Source: Candidatus Saccharimonadota bacterium (GTDB lineage Bacteria; Patescibacteriota; Saccharimonadia; Saccharimonadales; Saccharimonadaceae). From it: DNA of 51,205 nucleotides. This document shows positions 26,454 through 36,344 of the stretch, piece by piece; positions within the stretch are counted from its first letter, which is position 1, and each line of letters begins with the position of its first letter. The stretch covers positions 645,024 through 696,228 of the forward strand of contig JAPLYU010000001.1 of assembly GCA_026395405.1 (NCBI GenBank), read 5' to 3'. Position numbers and translations under genes: made by a program. Under the pieces are notes generated by a model that ran no database searches, was not told the DNA's origin, and saw only the letters and a program-made list of their open reading frames with translations.

Positions 26454-27659
26454 TTACTCCTTATCGTGCGATTTTTTGTTCTTTTTACGTCTTCGTAAAA
26501 ATGCTGGAGTGTCTGATTCTTCGTCATCATCTGCAGGTTGGTTCCAGATATCTGCCGAGTTTTCATCTGCAAAAATTGTAGCCGATTCAGTATGGTCAAG
26601 ATCAAGATTAATGCCACCGACTGTTTCGTCGGAAACCTGTGGCTTTTCGTCAACTTCACTTCTAGATTCCGTAAGGCTGGCGGTTTCTTTTGAATGGAAG
26701 TATGCGGAATCAAAACCAGTAGCAATCACTGTAATAATTAGCTCGTCTTCCATCTCGGCTTTCAAAGTTGCGCCGAAAATAATATTTGCGTCTGGTGAAA
26801 CAGCGCTGGTAATAATTTCGGCTGCTTCTTGAATTTCACTCATACTCATGTCGTAGCCACCTGTAACATTGAATAGTACGCCCTTGGCGCCATCAATTGA
26901 GACTTCTATTAGTGGAGATTCAATAGCCTGTTGAGCGGCTTGAACGGCGCGATTATCACCGCTGGCGCGTCCTATGCCCATTAATGCTGAACCGGCGTTG
27001 CTCATAATTGCCCTGACGTCAGCGAAGTCCAGGTTAATTAAACCGTGTTCGGTAATTAATTCAGAAATTCCCTGAACGCCCTGGCGCAAAACATCGTCTG
27101 CAATTTTGAAAGTTTCAAGTAGTGGTGTTCGACGATCAATTGTCTGCAAAAGCCTATCGTTTGGAATTGTTATCAATGTATCGACGTGTTTCCCCAGCTG
27201 TGTAATTGCCCATTCAGCATTTTGACGACGCTTTTCGCCTTCAAAACTGAAGGGTTTCGTAGCAACACCAACAACCAAAACGCCAAGTTCGCGGGCAATC
27301 TCGGCTACAACATAGCCTGCCCCACTGCCGGTCCCGCCACCAGCGCCAATTGTTACAAACGCCATATCAGCACCAGTTAACGCATCTCGTATCTCATCGC
27401 GCGACTCGTTGGCAGCTGCTTCGCCGATTGATGGGTCGGCCCCTGCGCCTAAGCCGTTGGTAGTTGTCCCACCAAGGTGGAGTTTTATGTCAGCTTTGCT
27501 GTTATGCAAAGCTTGCGCATCTGTATTCATGGCAATAAATTGCACACCGGACAAACCCGCATCTTTCATTCTATTAACTGCTGAACCACCCGCTCCGCCA
27601 ACTCCCACTACTTTTATGCTGGCAAATGTTTGTATATCGCTTGGTTTTAATTCAGGCAT
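26454..27659 (-). CDS. ftsZ: Cell division protein FtsZ
   Basis: Tubulin-like GTPase that forms the division ring. Signature GAGGGTGSGAG, the T7 loop NLDFADVRAIMSNAGSALMG, a variable linker and a C-terminal TPAFLRRRKKNKK tail (the conserved FtsA-binding peptide). 401 aa. GGAG precedes the ATG by about 12 nt; an extended -10 (TGTTATACT) lies further upstream. ftsA is directly upstream. Confidence 0.97.
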   Translation of the reverse strand: MPELKPSDIQTFASIKVVGVGGAGGSAVNRMKDAGLSGVQFIAMNTDAQALHNSKADIKLHLGGTTTNGLGAGADPSIGEAAANESRDEIRDALTGADMAFVTIGAGGGTGSGAGYVVAEIARELGVLVVGVATKPFSFEGEKRRQNAEWAITQLGKHVDTLITIPNDRLLQTIDRRTPLLETFKIADDVLRQGVQGISELITEHGLINLDFADVRAIMSNAGSALMGIGRASGDNRAVQAAQQAIESPLIEVSIDGAKGVLFNVTGGYDMSMSEIQEAAEIITSAVSPDANIIFGATLKAEMEDELIITVIATGFDSAYFHSKETASLTESRSEVDEKPQVSDETVGGINLDLDHTESATIFADENSADIWNQPADDDEESDTPAFLRRRKKNKKSHDKE

Positions 27660-27718
27660 TATATCCGTTACTCCATCTTCTTATTTAATATCTAGTATAA
27701 CACTTGAACGAAAAAACA

Positions 27719-28957
27719 CTAGGGGCGAAAACGATTGAATATTTTCGAAACAACGTTGGCTCCGCCGGCTATCGCATTTTTTCCACTAAATTTTTTGGAA
27801 ATTGTTGGGTTGTTTGTATTTTCTGAATCGATTAGCATTAGTCCAACAGCAGTAGCAAACTGTGGTTTATCAATATCATCAGCAACCCCACCAAAACCAG
27901 TTGCTTTACCAACCCTGGCAGCCAACCCCAAAGATTCTTTTGCATAATCGGCAATACCCGTGAGTCTTGCGCTACCTCCGGTTAATACGACACCGCTAGG
28001 AAGTTTTCCTGCGCGACCAGCCCGAGAAAGCTCTTTATTGACAGCGTCAAATATTTCTTCTAGGCGTGCCTCGACAATTTCATCAATGTCGGATGTTGAA
28101 AAACTAAGTATCTCTCCATTAAATTCCAGGCTTACGCCAGATGATTCGCCACGCGATACTGCCGACGCTTGTTCAATTTTAATTTTTTCGGCTATTTCTT
28201 GATCAATTTTAAGACCAATCGCTAAATCATTTGTAATATTTATCCCGCCAACCGGGATAACTGCTGTAAATTGCAAATCGCCCTCTTCATAAATTGCGAT
28301 ATTAGTTGTTGCCCCGCCAATATCGATTAAAACAACCCCGTTTTCAACTTGATTTTCAGATAAAACAGCCCTGGCCGCTGCAACACCGGCCACAATTATC
28401 GAATGTGACGTAACCTTGGCTGATTCAAGTGATTTCTGTAAATTCATCAAATTTGGCGTCAGCACAGATACTACATGCGCATCGATTTCTAGACGCGTAC
28501 CGGTCATCCCGACTGGGTTTTTAATGCTGTCTTGACCATCCAATTTATATGCATGCGGTATAACATCTAGAATTTCTCTGTTAGCGGGGACCTTACCAAG
28601 CGTTGCGACTTCTTCAATGCGCATAATATCTTCTTCGATAATTTCGTGGTTTGCGCTACCAACTGCAATCATTCCGTCCGCATGAGTACTTAGAATATGA
28701 GATCCATTTATACTGATAGTTGCTGCATCAACCTGATAGCCGCTCATTCGCTCAGCTTCACCTAATGCATCATCAATTGCTTGCGCCGGACCCGCCAGGT
28801 TAACGACATTACCTTTTCGCATGCCGGTGTTAGCGGCGACACCGACCCCTACTATTGTTGGTACCCCTGTTGTGCTGTCAATGTGCCCAACCACACAACG
28901 AACTGTTGTCGTACCGATATCAATACCCACGGCATATTTGTTTGATACTTCTTGCAT
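27719..28957 (-). CDS. ftsA: Cell division protein FtsA
   Basis: Actin-like membrane tether of the Z-ring. AVGIDIGTTTVRCVVG (phosphate 1), VVLIDIGGATTNIAIYEEG (phosphate 2) and GVVLTGGSARLTGI (adenosine motif) are all present. 412 aa; the C-terminal amphipathic segment ends KIFNRFRP. TATACT ends 7 nt before the ATG, so probably leaderless. Confidence 0.95.
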   Translation of the reverse strand: MQEVSNKYAVGIDIGTTTVRCVVGHIDSTTGVPTIVGVGVAANTGMRKGNVVNLAGPAQAIDDALGEAERMSGYQVDAATISINGSHILSTHADGMIAVGSANHEIIEEDIMRIEEVATLGKVPANREILDVIPHAYKLDGQDSIKNPVGMTGTRLEIDAHVVSVLTPNLMNLQKSLESAKVTSHSIIVAGVAAARAVLSENQVENGVVLIDIGGATTNIAIYEEGDLQFTAVIPVGGINITNDLAIGLKIDQEIAEKIKIEQASAVSRGESSGVSLEFNGEILSFSTSDIDEIVEARLEEIFDAVNKELSRAGRAGKLPSGVVLTGGSARLTGIADYAKESLGLAARVGKATGFGGVADDIDKPQFATAVGLMLIDSENTNNPTISKKFSGKNAIAGGANVVSKIFNRFRP

Positions 28958-29003
28958 AACATAGAGTATATCGCTTATAGGACTTTTTGCCTAGAGATAG
29001 CGC

Positions 29004-29777
29004 TTATAATTTGGTTAAAATTTCAGCTCCATTATCGGTAATTAAAACGGTGTGTTCAAAATGAGCAGACAAGCTGCCATCGCGGGTACTAATTGTCCAG
29101 CCGTCGTCTTCGGTTTTTATTGATTCCCCCCCTAGCGTGGCCATTGGTTCAATTGCAATCGTATCGCCAGGTTTTAATAGTACGCCGCCACCCTTTTTGC
29201 CATAATTAGGTACTTCGGGAGCTTGTTGCATTTTCTGCCCAATACCGTGTCCGACCAAGTCTCGGATAACACCAAGTTTTCCTTCGTTTAAGACTGTTTC
29301 GACCGCAACTCCAATATCACCTGTGTATGTCGGTCCCTTAATGGCATCTATACCTGCATACAAACTGCGCTGCGTGTAATTTAGTAAGTGTTTTTTAATC
29401 CCCGTTGGCTCCTCGCCGACGACCATCGTAAAGGCGCTGTCGGTTTTCATGTTTTTATATGTAATTACCAAATCAAATTTAACAACGTCGCCTTTTTCGA
29501 ATTTATACGAAGTCGGTAGACTGTGAACGATTTCTTCGTTGACTGAAATGCAAATAGCACCCGGGAATTTAACCTCGTCGGTTTTATAGGTAGCAATCGC
29601 GCCGTGTTTTTTGATTTGTTTTTCAACCCACGCATCGGCCTCAATTTCACTCATTCCAACTACAACGTGTCTTTTTAAATCATCAAAAATAGTTGCTAGT
29701 ATCTTGCCGCCTGCACGCATAGCATCAATTTGAGTTGGTGTTTTGGGCGGCTGAGTTTGACCTAAACGAGCTTGCAC
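29004..29777 (-). CDS. map: Methionine aminopeptidase type I
   Basis: Removes the initiator methionine. Metal ligands in VVKFDLVITYKNMKTDSAF (the DxxxxxxD region reads DLVITYKNMKTD), GHGIGQKMQQAPEVPNYG, GDTIAIEPMATLG and FEHTVLITDNGAE. 257 aa. Start codon is GTG at 29775-29777, overlapping the end of the adenylate kinase-like gene by 16 nt. Confidence 0.95.
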   Translation of the reverse strand: MQARLGQTQPPKTPTQIDAMRAGGKILATIFDDLKRHVVVGMSEIEADAWVEKQIKKHGAIATYKTDEVKFPGAICISVNEEIVHSLPTSYKFEKGDVVKFDLVITYKNMKTDSAFTMVVGEEPTGIKKHLLNYTQRSLYAGIDAIKGPTYTGDIGVAVETVLNEGKLGVIRDLVGHGIGQKMQQAPEVPNYGKKGGGVLLKPGDTIAIEPMATLGGESIKTEDDGWTISTRDGSLSAHFEHTVLITDNGAEILTKL

Positions 29778-30307
29778 GTGCTTAGTTCCTCCATCAAACT
29801 ATCATGAATCTGACCAACTTTTCCAGATCCGTCAATTCGTATCTCTTTCACGCCTTGCTCTGCAAGGTAATCAAAAATCTTGGACGACTCTTCATCATAG
29901 ATTCTTAGGCGGTTTTCAATACTTTCCGGAGTATCATCGGCCCTACCGCGATTAGCAAATCTAGCAACTAACACTTCTTTTGGGACTTCAACGATTACGA
30001 TTGAATCCTTCGTGTTGCCTTTTATATATCCCTTCTCGACCATCCATTTTGCCTGGTCGATTTGACGAGGATAGCCATCAAGAATCAATTTTTCTTTTGT
30101 CTCGATTTTGTCCAAAGCCCCACCAATAACCTCTTCCATTTTTTCATTGGAAACAAGCTTGCCTGTTTGCATGATTTCATGTAACTCATCGTCGTTTGAT
30201 TCACGCAGAATTTGACCGGAAGACAACCACTGCCAACCTTGGCGTGCTGCCAGAATTTGGCCTTGTAAACTTTTACCAGATCCGGCTGGACCGAAAAATA
30301 TAATCAT
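29762..30307 (-). CDS. adk: Adenylate kinase-like nucleoside monophosphate kinase
   Basis: P-loop FGPAGSGKSLQGQ near the start, LILDGYPRQIDQA (NMP motif) and RFANRGRADDTPESIENRL (short LID). 181 aa, the LID-less short class. Located in the conserved adk-map neighbourhood; the substrate (AMP or another NMP) is inferred from that. AAAAGGGG precedes the ATG. Confidence 0.88.
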   Translation of the reverse strand: MIIFFGPAGSGKSLQGQILAARQGWQWLSSGQILRESNDDELHEIMQTGKLVSNEKMEEVIGGALDKIETKEKLILDGYPRQIDQAKWMVEKGYIKGNTKDSIVIVEVPKEVLVARFANRGRADDTPESIENRLRIYDEESSKIFDYLAEQGVKEIRIDGSGKVGQIHDSLMEELSTCKLV

Positions 30308-30323
30308 AATTTTCCCCTTTTTA

Positions 30324-30776
30324 TTAAATTAATTCACTTTTTACAATATGTGCGATTACGGCGCCATCGGCGGTATTGCCAAGTTCTTTTTTGACAGCAC
30401 CAATAACTTGGCCCATTGCGCTTGGTCCAGAAGCGCCCATTTCTTTTATCACACGGTCAACCACAATTTTGATATCGCCTTCTGAAAGTTGTTCAGGTAA
30501 GTATTCGCCAAGGATTTTTGCTTCGGCACGTTCTTTTTCGGCAAGTTCGCCGCGATCAGCACCGTCGTAAATCGTTGCGCTTTCGTTTCGTTTTTTTACT
30601 TCACGAGCAATCAATTGTTCGATAACCGAATCATCAATGCCGTCATCGCGTTTTCCCTGCGCAACTTCTTCGTTCAAAATAACTGCTTTTATTCCGCGCA
30701 AAGTTTCCGCCCTAAAATGATCGCCACTAAGCATAGCTGACTTTAAGTCGCCATTGATTTTATCTTTTATGACCAC
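30324..30776 (-). CDS. GatB/YqeY domain protein
   Basis: 150 aa with LKSAMLSGDHFRAETLRGI, VKKRNESATIYDGADRGELAEKE and GQVIGAVKKEL, matching the YqeY family related to the tRNA-binding tail of GatB. Function is uncertain. Follows rpsU by 2 nt, the common rpsU-yqeY pair. Confidence 0.9.
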   Translation of the reverse strand: MVIKDKINGDLKSAMLSGDHFRAETLRGIKAVILNEEVAQGKRDDGIDDSVIEQLIAREVKKRNESATIYDGADRGELAEKERAEAKILGEYLPEQLSEGDIKIVVDRVIKEMGASGPSAMGQVIGAVKKELGNTADGAVIAHIVKSELI

Positions 30777-30778
30777 TT

Positions 30779-30991
30779 CTATAGACCTAGTCGGGTTTTA
30801 TCAAATTTTTCAGCTTTTCGGGCTTTGCGAATAATCGCTTTTTTACGACGCTCTGGTTTAGAAATTGGTTTTGCAAACCGCATTGCAGTTTTTGCCTCTG
30901 CAAGAACTCCGCTTTGTAAAACCTTTCGGTTAAAACGACGGATGATATTCTCGTTAGCCTCTCGTTCATCTTTTCGTGTAACTTGTACCAT
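30779..30991 (-). CDS. rpsU: 30S ribosomal protein S21
   Basis: 70 aa, highly basic; VQVTRKDEREANENIIRRFNRKVLQSGV is split here as REANENIIRRFNRKV and matches S21. Start at 30989-30991: the extended -10 TGTTACAAT ends 9 nt upstream and no Shine-Dalgarno is visible, so nearly leaderless. The promoter separates rpsU-yqeY-adk-map from recJ. Confidence 0.92.
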   Translation of the reverse strand: MVQVTRKDEREANENIIRRFNRKVLQSGVLAEAKTAMRFAKPISKPERRKKAIIRKARKAEKFDKTRLGL

Positions 30992-31029
30992 ATGAAAGGT
31001 ATTGTAACAGAGATACTGAAGACTTGCAA

Positions 31030-32658
31030 CTACACTTTTTGCACAATATGTAATATTTGTCCTTCAACTGAACATCTGCCGCGCCATTCGTTAATATTTG
31101 GATGAAACCAGATGTTAACAAGCGATCCTACATCGACAAAACATGATTCGGGCGCGTTAAATGAGATAAACTGCATAGTTTCTCCACTTTTGTCACCCAG
31201 GTCCAACTTTACATGCTGACAGTCGGGCCCCATTTTTTGTATTTTTCGCACTTCTAAATTATCACATTCAATAATCGGCTGTGGATTACCCATCCCAAAA
31301 GGTTCAAGTCTGGATATTTGCTGAACTAGTTCTTCGGTTATCTCGCCTAGGTCTGCTGTTGCATCAGTCTTTGGTAAAAGTAGCTGGCTTTGATTTGTTA
31401 AGTTGAGACTTTTATAAAAATCGTTGACTTGTTTCCTAAACTTTTTAATATTTTTTGTCGGTAATGTAACCCCAGCCGCCATTTTGTGACCACCGCCTTT
31501 ATTAATCAAATGTTTTGCTGAATTAACCGCCTCAATTACACTGAAATCACCAAAGCTTCGGGCAGAGCCCTTTGATTCATCTCCAATTTCTTGAAGTACG
31601 AAAGTAGGTTTTTTATATTTTTCCAATATCTTTGACGCAACAATACCCACAACACCGTGGTTCCAATCTACCCCGCTAAGAACTAGGACTGGGTCATCTG
31701 CATAACGTTCCGCTTGCACCAATGCGTCTTTGAATATTTTATCCTGTTCGATTCGCCGAGACTTGTTCAAATCATCCAGATATTCGGCTTTTTCCAATGC
31801 CACCATTGGGTCATCACTGGTCAACATATCCATTGTGTGTTTGGCCGTTTCCAGCCGTCCAGCCGCGTTCATACGGGGCCCCAGCCTATATCCAAGTGAA
31901 CGCGAGTCGATTTTCTCCGGATCAACTGCTGCGACTGCCATTAACGCCCTTAATCCTTGTTTTTTTGTCTTTGCTAGTACTTTCATCCCAAAGTAAACAA
32001 ATGTTCTGTTTTCATCAACCAACTGCACTACGTCACATACGGTCCCAAGGGCCACTAAATCAAGCAGCCATTTTTCATGACCTTTCGGAATGCCTTTTAG
32101 TTTTGTTTGCAAGGCACAAACTAATTTAAAAGCTACTCCGACACCAGCTAAATCAACAAACGGATATTTATTCCCGTCATATTTTGGGTTTACGACAGCA
32201 ACCGCCGGAACATGTTTTGACATACAATCATGATGATCGGTAACAATCACATCTAACCCCAGTTTATTTGCATGAATGATTTCTTTTTCACTGGTGCTGC
32301 CACAATCAACCGTCACTATCAGTTTAACTTTATCTCTCGCAAACCTATCAATCGCCTCTGTTGTCAACCCATAACCTTCTTCGAATCGATTTGGGATAAA
32401 TATTTCGACGTTTTTAAAGCCGAAGCTACCAAAGGCATCAAACAGCAAAGTCGTTGCGCTTAAACCATCAATATCATAATCTCCATAGATTACGATTTTG
32501 TCTTGCTTTTTGTGGGCTTCGACCAGCCTATCGACTGCTTTATCCATGTCATTTAATAAAAATGGGTCATGAGTCAACTCGTATTTTGGATTTAAAAAAG
32601 CCGCCTTTGATTTGGCACTAAGGCCTCTGGCGGCAAGGATTCGTTCAAACAATGTCAT
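31030..32658 (-). CDS. recJ: Single-stranded-DNA-specific exonuclease RecJ
   Basis: 5'-3' ssDNA exonuclease in recombination and repair. DHH motifs IYGDYDIDGLSATTLL, VTVDCGSTS, VTDHHDC and the DHHA1 motif GGGHKMAAGV, plus a C-terminal OB-fold. 542 aa. Its start follows the stop of the HTH gene within 2 nt. Confidence 0.95.
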   Translation of the reverse strand: MTLFERILAARGLSAKSKAAFLNPKYELTHDPFLLNDMDKAVDRLVEAHKKQDKIVIYGDYDIDGLSATTLLFDAFGSFGFKNVEIFIPNRFEEGYGLTTEAIDRFARDKVKLIVTVDCGSTSEKEIIHANKLGLDVIVTDHHDCMSKHVPAVAVVNPKYDGNKYPFVDLAGVGVAFKLVCALQTKLKGIPKGHEKWLLDLVALGTVCDVVQLVDENRTFVYFGMKVLAKTKKQGLRALMAVAAVDPEKIDSRSLGYRLGPRMNAAGRLETAKHTMDMLTSDDPMVALEKAEYLDDLNKSRRIEQDKIFKDALVQAERYADDPVLVLSGVDWNHGVVGIVASKILEKYKKPTFVLQEIGDESKGSARSFGDFSVIEAVNSAKHLINKGGGHKMAAGVTLPTKNIKKFRKQVNDFYKSLNLTNQSQLLLPKTDATADLGEITEELVQQISRLEPFGMGNPQPIIECDNLEVRKIQKMGPDCQHVKLDLGDKSGETMQFISFNAPESCFVDVGSLVNIWFHPNINEWRGRCSVEGQILHIVQKV

Positions 32659-32660
32659 TA

Positions 32661-32960
32661 CTAAATATCAGTGGAGGGGCGTTTATTACGGCCAGCCTGT
32701 TGCTGTGATTTTATCACAATACCCTGTAGTTCTTTAAAAATTGGGAATTGTTTATTCGTTGAATAGATTTTTGTATTGCCTTGTTTTTCACTGGTTAAAA
32801 AACCAACCTTTTCAAGTCTTTTCAGTTCACGTTGGATATTGCCTGGGTCTTCTTTGATTAGCTTTGCAAGGCCGCGCACATGGGTGTGAAAATCCGGGTA
32901 TTTTGCGTAAACAACAACAATTTTTCGCCTGACCCTAGATGTAATAAAAACGTCTAACAT
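32661..32960 (-). CDS. Winged-helix transcriptional regulator (ArsR-like)
   Basis: 99 aa. The segment VRGLAKLIKEDPGNIQRELKRLEKVGFLTSEKQGNTKIYSTNKQFP is a helix-turn-helix followed by a wing (here cited from residues about 28-73). No metal-binding cysteines. GGGAG precedes the ATG. It forms a tight pair with recJ; target unknown. Confidence 0.82.
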   Translation of the reverse strand: MLDVFITSRVRRKIVVVYAKYPDFHTHVRGLAKLIKEDPGNIQRELKRLEKVGFLTSEKQGNTKIYSTNKQFPIFKELQGIVIKSQQQAGRNKRPSTDI

Positions 32961-33045
32961 AAACTCCCTTGCGCTTAAGTTTCTACTTGCTTTAACCTAT
33001 CGTAGCACAATCTTACAACGTTATGCAACGATTAATTAACTCTGA

Positions 33046-33702
33046 TTATCTCCAATTTAGAACAATCTGATTAATCTTGGCGATTGTTTCTTCGTGAGAC
33101 GGTATATCATTAGTTTCGTAATAATGGTCAATTCCCATAAAATTTTGTTTGACATCAAGAATATGTATTTCATCAGCAGCTACGTGCAAACGATCTACAG
33201 CCTGAACTGTCGACACGGGGGTTGCAACAATCAATCGTTTTATACGAATGGGTTTTAAAAAGTCCAAACAAGCTTCAAGCGATGACCCGGAATCAAACCC
33301 GTCTGCTACTAAAATTACATTCCTGTCGCGAAGCATTTTTTCATCAATGAGGCCTCCATCTCCTAGTAACCTATTGATGCTTTGAAAAGCCTGCCTTTTT
33401 TGCTCCTCCAGATACCCATGATATTCGCTGGAGTATTCCTCAATCTCACCAACAGAAAACATATTATTGTAAGTAAAACCTCCATTTTGCGAAACACTAC
33501 CAAAACTTATCCCCTCTCCAGGAACTTGAATATCTTCGACCAATAACATAGTCAGCAAACAGTGAAGCGCCTTGGCTATTTGCTCCCCGACCACCACAGC
33601 GCCATCACCAAGTGCGACTACCGTACAATCCTCATAACGATACTTTTCAACTAATTGTGCCGCCAGTAGTTGACCAGCTTGTTCACGATTCTCAAAATAC
33701 AT
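33046..33702 (-). CDS. Phosphoribosyltransferase-like protein
   Basis: 218 aa. VILVADGFDSGSSLEA corresponds to the PRPP loop of type I phosphoribosyltransferases (hydrophobic strand, acidic residue, G-S/T-rich loop) and DCTVVALGDGAVVVGEQIA to the first loop. Resembles the group often found as predicted phosphoribosyltransferases of unknown substrate. TGTTAAACT ends 8 nt before the ATG, so probably leaderless; divergent from priA. Confidence 0.78.
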   Translation of the reverse strand: MYFENREQAGQLLAAQLVEKYRYEDCTVVALGDGAVVVGEQIAKALHCLLTMLLVEDIQVPGEGISFGSVSQNGGFTYNNMFSVGEIEEYSSEYHGYLEEQKRQAFQSINRLLGDGGLIDEKMLRDRNVILVADGFDSGSSLEACLDFLKPIRIKRLIVATPVSTVQAVDRLHVAADEIHILDVKQNFMGIDHYYETNDIPSHEETIAKINQIVLNWR

Positions 33703-33797
33703 ATAGGTCTAGTTTAACAGTTTTAGCGCGTCATACATAAATCTCGTTCGCCATATGACAGTAAACTAGAAAATTGTTAATCGAGTATACTAGTAAT

Positions 33798-35744
33798 ATG
33801 CATTATTACGAGGTGGCTCCGAATCAAATTATTCGCGCTGATTGCGATACTTTTACGTATTCATCACAAGAATTATTCGCCATCGGACAAATTGTGTTGA
33901 TAGAGGTTGGTAAAAAACAAATTATAGGTATTGTTTTACATGAAACCAACAAACCCGATTACCCAACAAAATCAATTCTATCGATAATTGAACCAAACCC
34001 ATTGCCTCATGAATTATTAGAGCTTTCTGTGTGGCTATCAAAATATTACCTAACTCCACTAGCCCTTGTTCTGCGTTTAATTATCCCAAAAGGAATACAA
34101 AAAAAACGGCGCTCATCATCGAAAGAACAGCAAAAAATCGTAAAACGAAATCGAACAAATATTGTGTTCAATGCAGAGCAGTCGAAGGTCTTAGATGTTT
34201 TGTCGAAATCTGAACCCGGAACATTTTTACTACAGGGTGTAACCGGCTCAGGCAAGACTGAACTATATATCGACATAGCAAAAACTTCGATGTCCGAAAA
34301 CAAATCAGCAATTATTCTTGTGCCCGAGATTGCCCTGACGTCACAACTAATTTCTGAATTTTCAAACCATTTTGACGATTTACTAGTAACCCATTCGAAA
34401 ATGACAGAGTCACAACGCCATGCAATTTGGAGCGAAGCAATTGCCAGCCAGATACCCAGAATTGTTATTGGACCCCGATCAGCATTGTTCGTTCCAGTCA
34501 AGAATATAGGAACTATTATTGTTGATGAAGCCCATGAGCCGGGCTATAAACAAGAATTGGCACCAAAATACTCTGCCCTTCGGGCAGCCACAATATTGGG
34601 CAGGTTCCATGGAGCAAAAGTAATTTTTGGAAGTGCAACTCCAAACATTACAGATCGGTATCTTGCCGATAAATCCAAACTTCCGGTCTTGAAACTAAAT
34701 TCAGTCGCCAGATCCGGAAGCATTCCCCCCAAAGTTACCTTGGTTGACATGAAAAACCATGCGAATTTATCAAATGGAAACCGATATTTTTCAAAGCAAT
34801 TGGTTGAACAGATATCGAAAACTCTGGAAATAGACAAACAGGTGTTAATTTTTCACAACCGGCGAGGCAGTGCAAATACTACTATATGTGACAATTGCGG
34901 CTGGACTGCTCAGTGCCAAAAATGCTTTATCCCCCTCTCTCTCCACTCAGATAAACATCGGCTGCTATGCCATATTTGTGGCTACAACGAACACGTACCG
35001 ACATCTTGTCCAGTTTGTGGAGGAGTAAATATTATCCATAAAGGGCTGGGCACAAAATTAATCGAAACCGAACTTCAAAAGCTATTCCCTAAGGCAAACA
35101 TTGCCCGTTTCGACGCCGATAATACAAACGATGAAGCAGTAAACAACCGGTACGACGAATTATACGATGGAAAAATTGATATTGCTATTGGGACTCAGGT
35201 TATCGCAAAGGGGCTGGATTTGCCACACCTGCGTACCGTTGGTGTTACCCAGGCCGATACGGGTTTATCGTTACCGGATTTTAACTCGAACGAACGCACA
35301 TTCCAGCTTTTATCCCAAGTAATCGGGCGAGTTGGGCGGAATGATAAAAAAACTCAAGTTATCGTTCAAACCTACCAACCAAACCACTCCAGCATCGTTC
35401 ATGGATTGACCCAAAACTATGATGAATTTTATAAAGAAGCATTAATAGATAGAAAAAAAGGTTTATTCCCCCCATATACTTTTTTATTAAAACTGACCTG
35501 CGTATATAAAACCGAGATATCGGCTATTAATAACGCGAAAAAACTAGCAACTCAACTGCGACAAAAGTCGCACCAGGATGTACAAATCCTAGGACCAACT
35601 CCTGCTTTTTACGAAAGGCAACACGGCACTTATCGTTGGCAATTAGTATTAAAGAGCCCTAAGCGCGAATATTTGATTGATTTGCTGAAATACGTTCCTG
35701 CAAAATTTTGGCAATTCGAACTGGACCCGACTAGCCTACTATAG
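33798..35744 (+). CDS. priA: Primosomal protein N' (replication restart helicase PriA)
   Basis: Superfamily 2 helicase that reloads the replisome. N-terminal DNA-binding domain, Walker A GVTGSGKTELY, DEAH box VDEAHEPGYKQ, zinc-binding cysteines CDNCGWTAQCQKC / CHICGY / CPVCGG, and VIGRVGRNDK (motif VI). 648 aa from the ATG at 33798. I prefer this over an in-frame start 8 codons upstream because TATACT ends 6 nt before it and the upstream start lies before that box. Confidence 0.95.
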   Translation: MHYYEVAPNQIIRADCDTFTYSSQELFAIGQIVLIEVGKKQIIGIVLHETNKPDYPTKSILSIIEPNPLPHELLELSVWLSKYYLTPLALVLRLIIPKGIQKKRRSSSKEQQKIVKRNRTNIVFNAEQSKVLDVLSKSEPGTFLLQGVTGSGKTELYIDIAKTSMSENKSAIILVPEIALTSQLISEFSNHFDDLLVTHSKMTESQRHAIWSEAIASQIPRIVIGPRSALFVPVKNIGTIIVDEAHEPGYKQELAPKYSALRAATILGRFHGAKVIFGSATPNITDRYLADKSKLPVLKLNSVARSGSIPPKVTLVDMKNHANLSNGNRYFSKQLVEQISKTLEIDKQVLIFHNRRGSANTTICDNCGWTAQCQKCFIPLSLHSDKHRLLCHICGYNEHVPTSCPVCGGVNIIHKGLGTKLIETELQKLFPKANIARFDADNTNDEAVNNRYDELYDGKIDIAIGTQVIAKGLDLPHLRTVGVTQADTGLSLPDFNSNERTFQLLSQVIGRVGRNDKKTQVIVQTYQPNHSSIVHGLTQNYDEFYKEALIDRKKGLFPPYTFLLKLTCVYKTEISAINNAKKLATQLRQKSHQDVQILGPTPAFYERQHGTYRWQLVLKSPKREYLIDLLKYVPAKFWQFELDPTSLL

Positions 35745-35751
35745 ATACCCC

Positions 35752-35760
35752 TGGTATAAT
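35752..35760 (+). promoter_or_regulatory. Extended -10 promoter of def
   Basis: TGGTATAAT, ending 8 nt before the def ATG at 35769. Predicts a leaderless or 0-3 nt leader message. Confidence 0.7.
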
Positions 35761-35768
35761 AGTCTCTG

Positions 35769-36344
35769 ATGAAAAAAGATAAAATTATTACTCTACCCAA
35801 CCCGCATTTACGTCAAAAATCGAAAAGAATAACATTTGTTACACCTGAAACACATAGGATAATCGACGAGATGACAGAAGTCGCTTTAGATTGGGAAAAT
35901 TCAAGACCACACGAAATTAGCGCTGCAATTTCTGCGGTCCAAATCGACCACTTGGAAAAAATTGCGATTATTCGCAGTGATTTTGACGATAAAAAAATTC
36001 GTGATTTTACAGCGCTGATTAACCCAAAAATTGTAAAGTTCGAAGGCGAAATCGTTTCTGACTTCGAGGGCTGCCTTTCTGTCCCCGATGTATACGGAAA
36101 AGTCCCCAGACACGACAAAATTCGCGTCAAAGCCCTTGATATTAACGGAAACGAAGTCAGGTTCAAGGCTGAAGGGTTTTTGTCGCGCATTATCCAACAC
36201 GAGATTGACCATGTTAACGGGATTGTTTTTATAGATCATATCCGTAACCAAAAAGATGCATTTTTTAAACTCGACGAGAAAGGCGAGCTACAGCCTCTTG
36301 ATTATGACAAACACATCAAAAACAATAATATTCTTTGGGACTGA
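35769..36344 (+). CDS. def: Peptide deformylase
   Basis: Removes the formyl group from nascent proteins. Metal ligands Cys112 in EGCLSVP and His154/His158 in QHEIDHVNG. The first family motif, usually GxGLAAxQ, reads SAAISAVQI (residues 51-... region 51-60), with the first glycine lost. 191 aa. Overlaps the formyltransferase gene fmt. Confidence 0.93.
   Translation: MKKDKIITLPNPHLRQKSKRITFVTPETHRIIDEMTEVALDWENSRPHEISAAISAVQIDHLEKIAIIRSDFDDKKIRDFTALINPKIVKFEGEIVSDFEGCLSVPDVYGKVPRHDKIRVKALDINGNEVRFKAEGFLSRIIQHEIDHVNGIVFIDHIRNQKDAFFKLDEKGELQPLDYDKHIKNNNILWD

Noticed and set aside
32661-32960. Toxin-antitoxin pair with the adjacent phosphoribosyltransferase
   Set aside because: The HTH gene is coupled to recJ, and the neighbour has its own promoter and fits a phosphoribosyltransferase.
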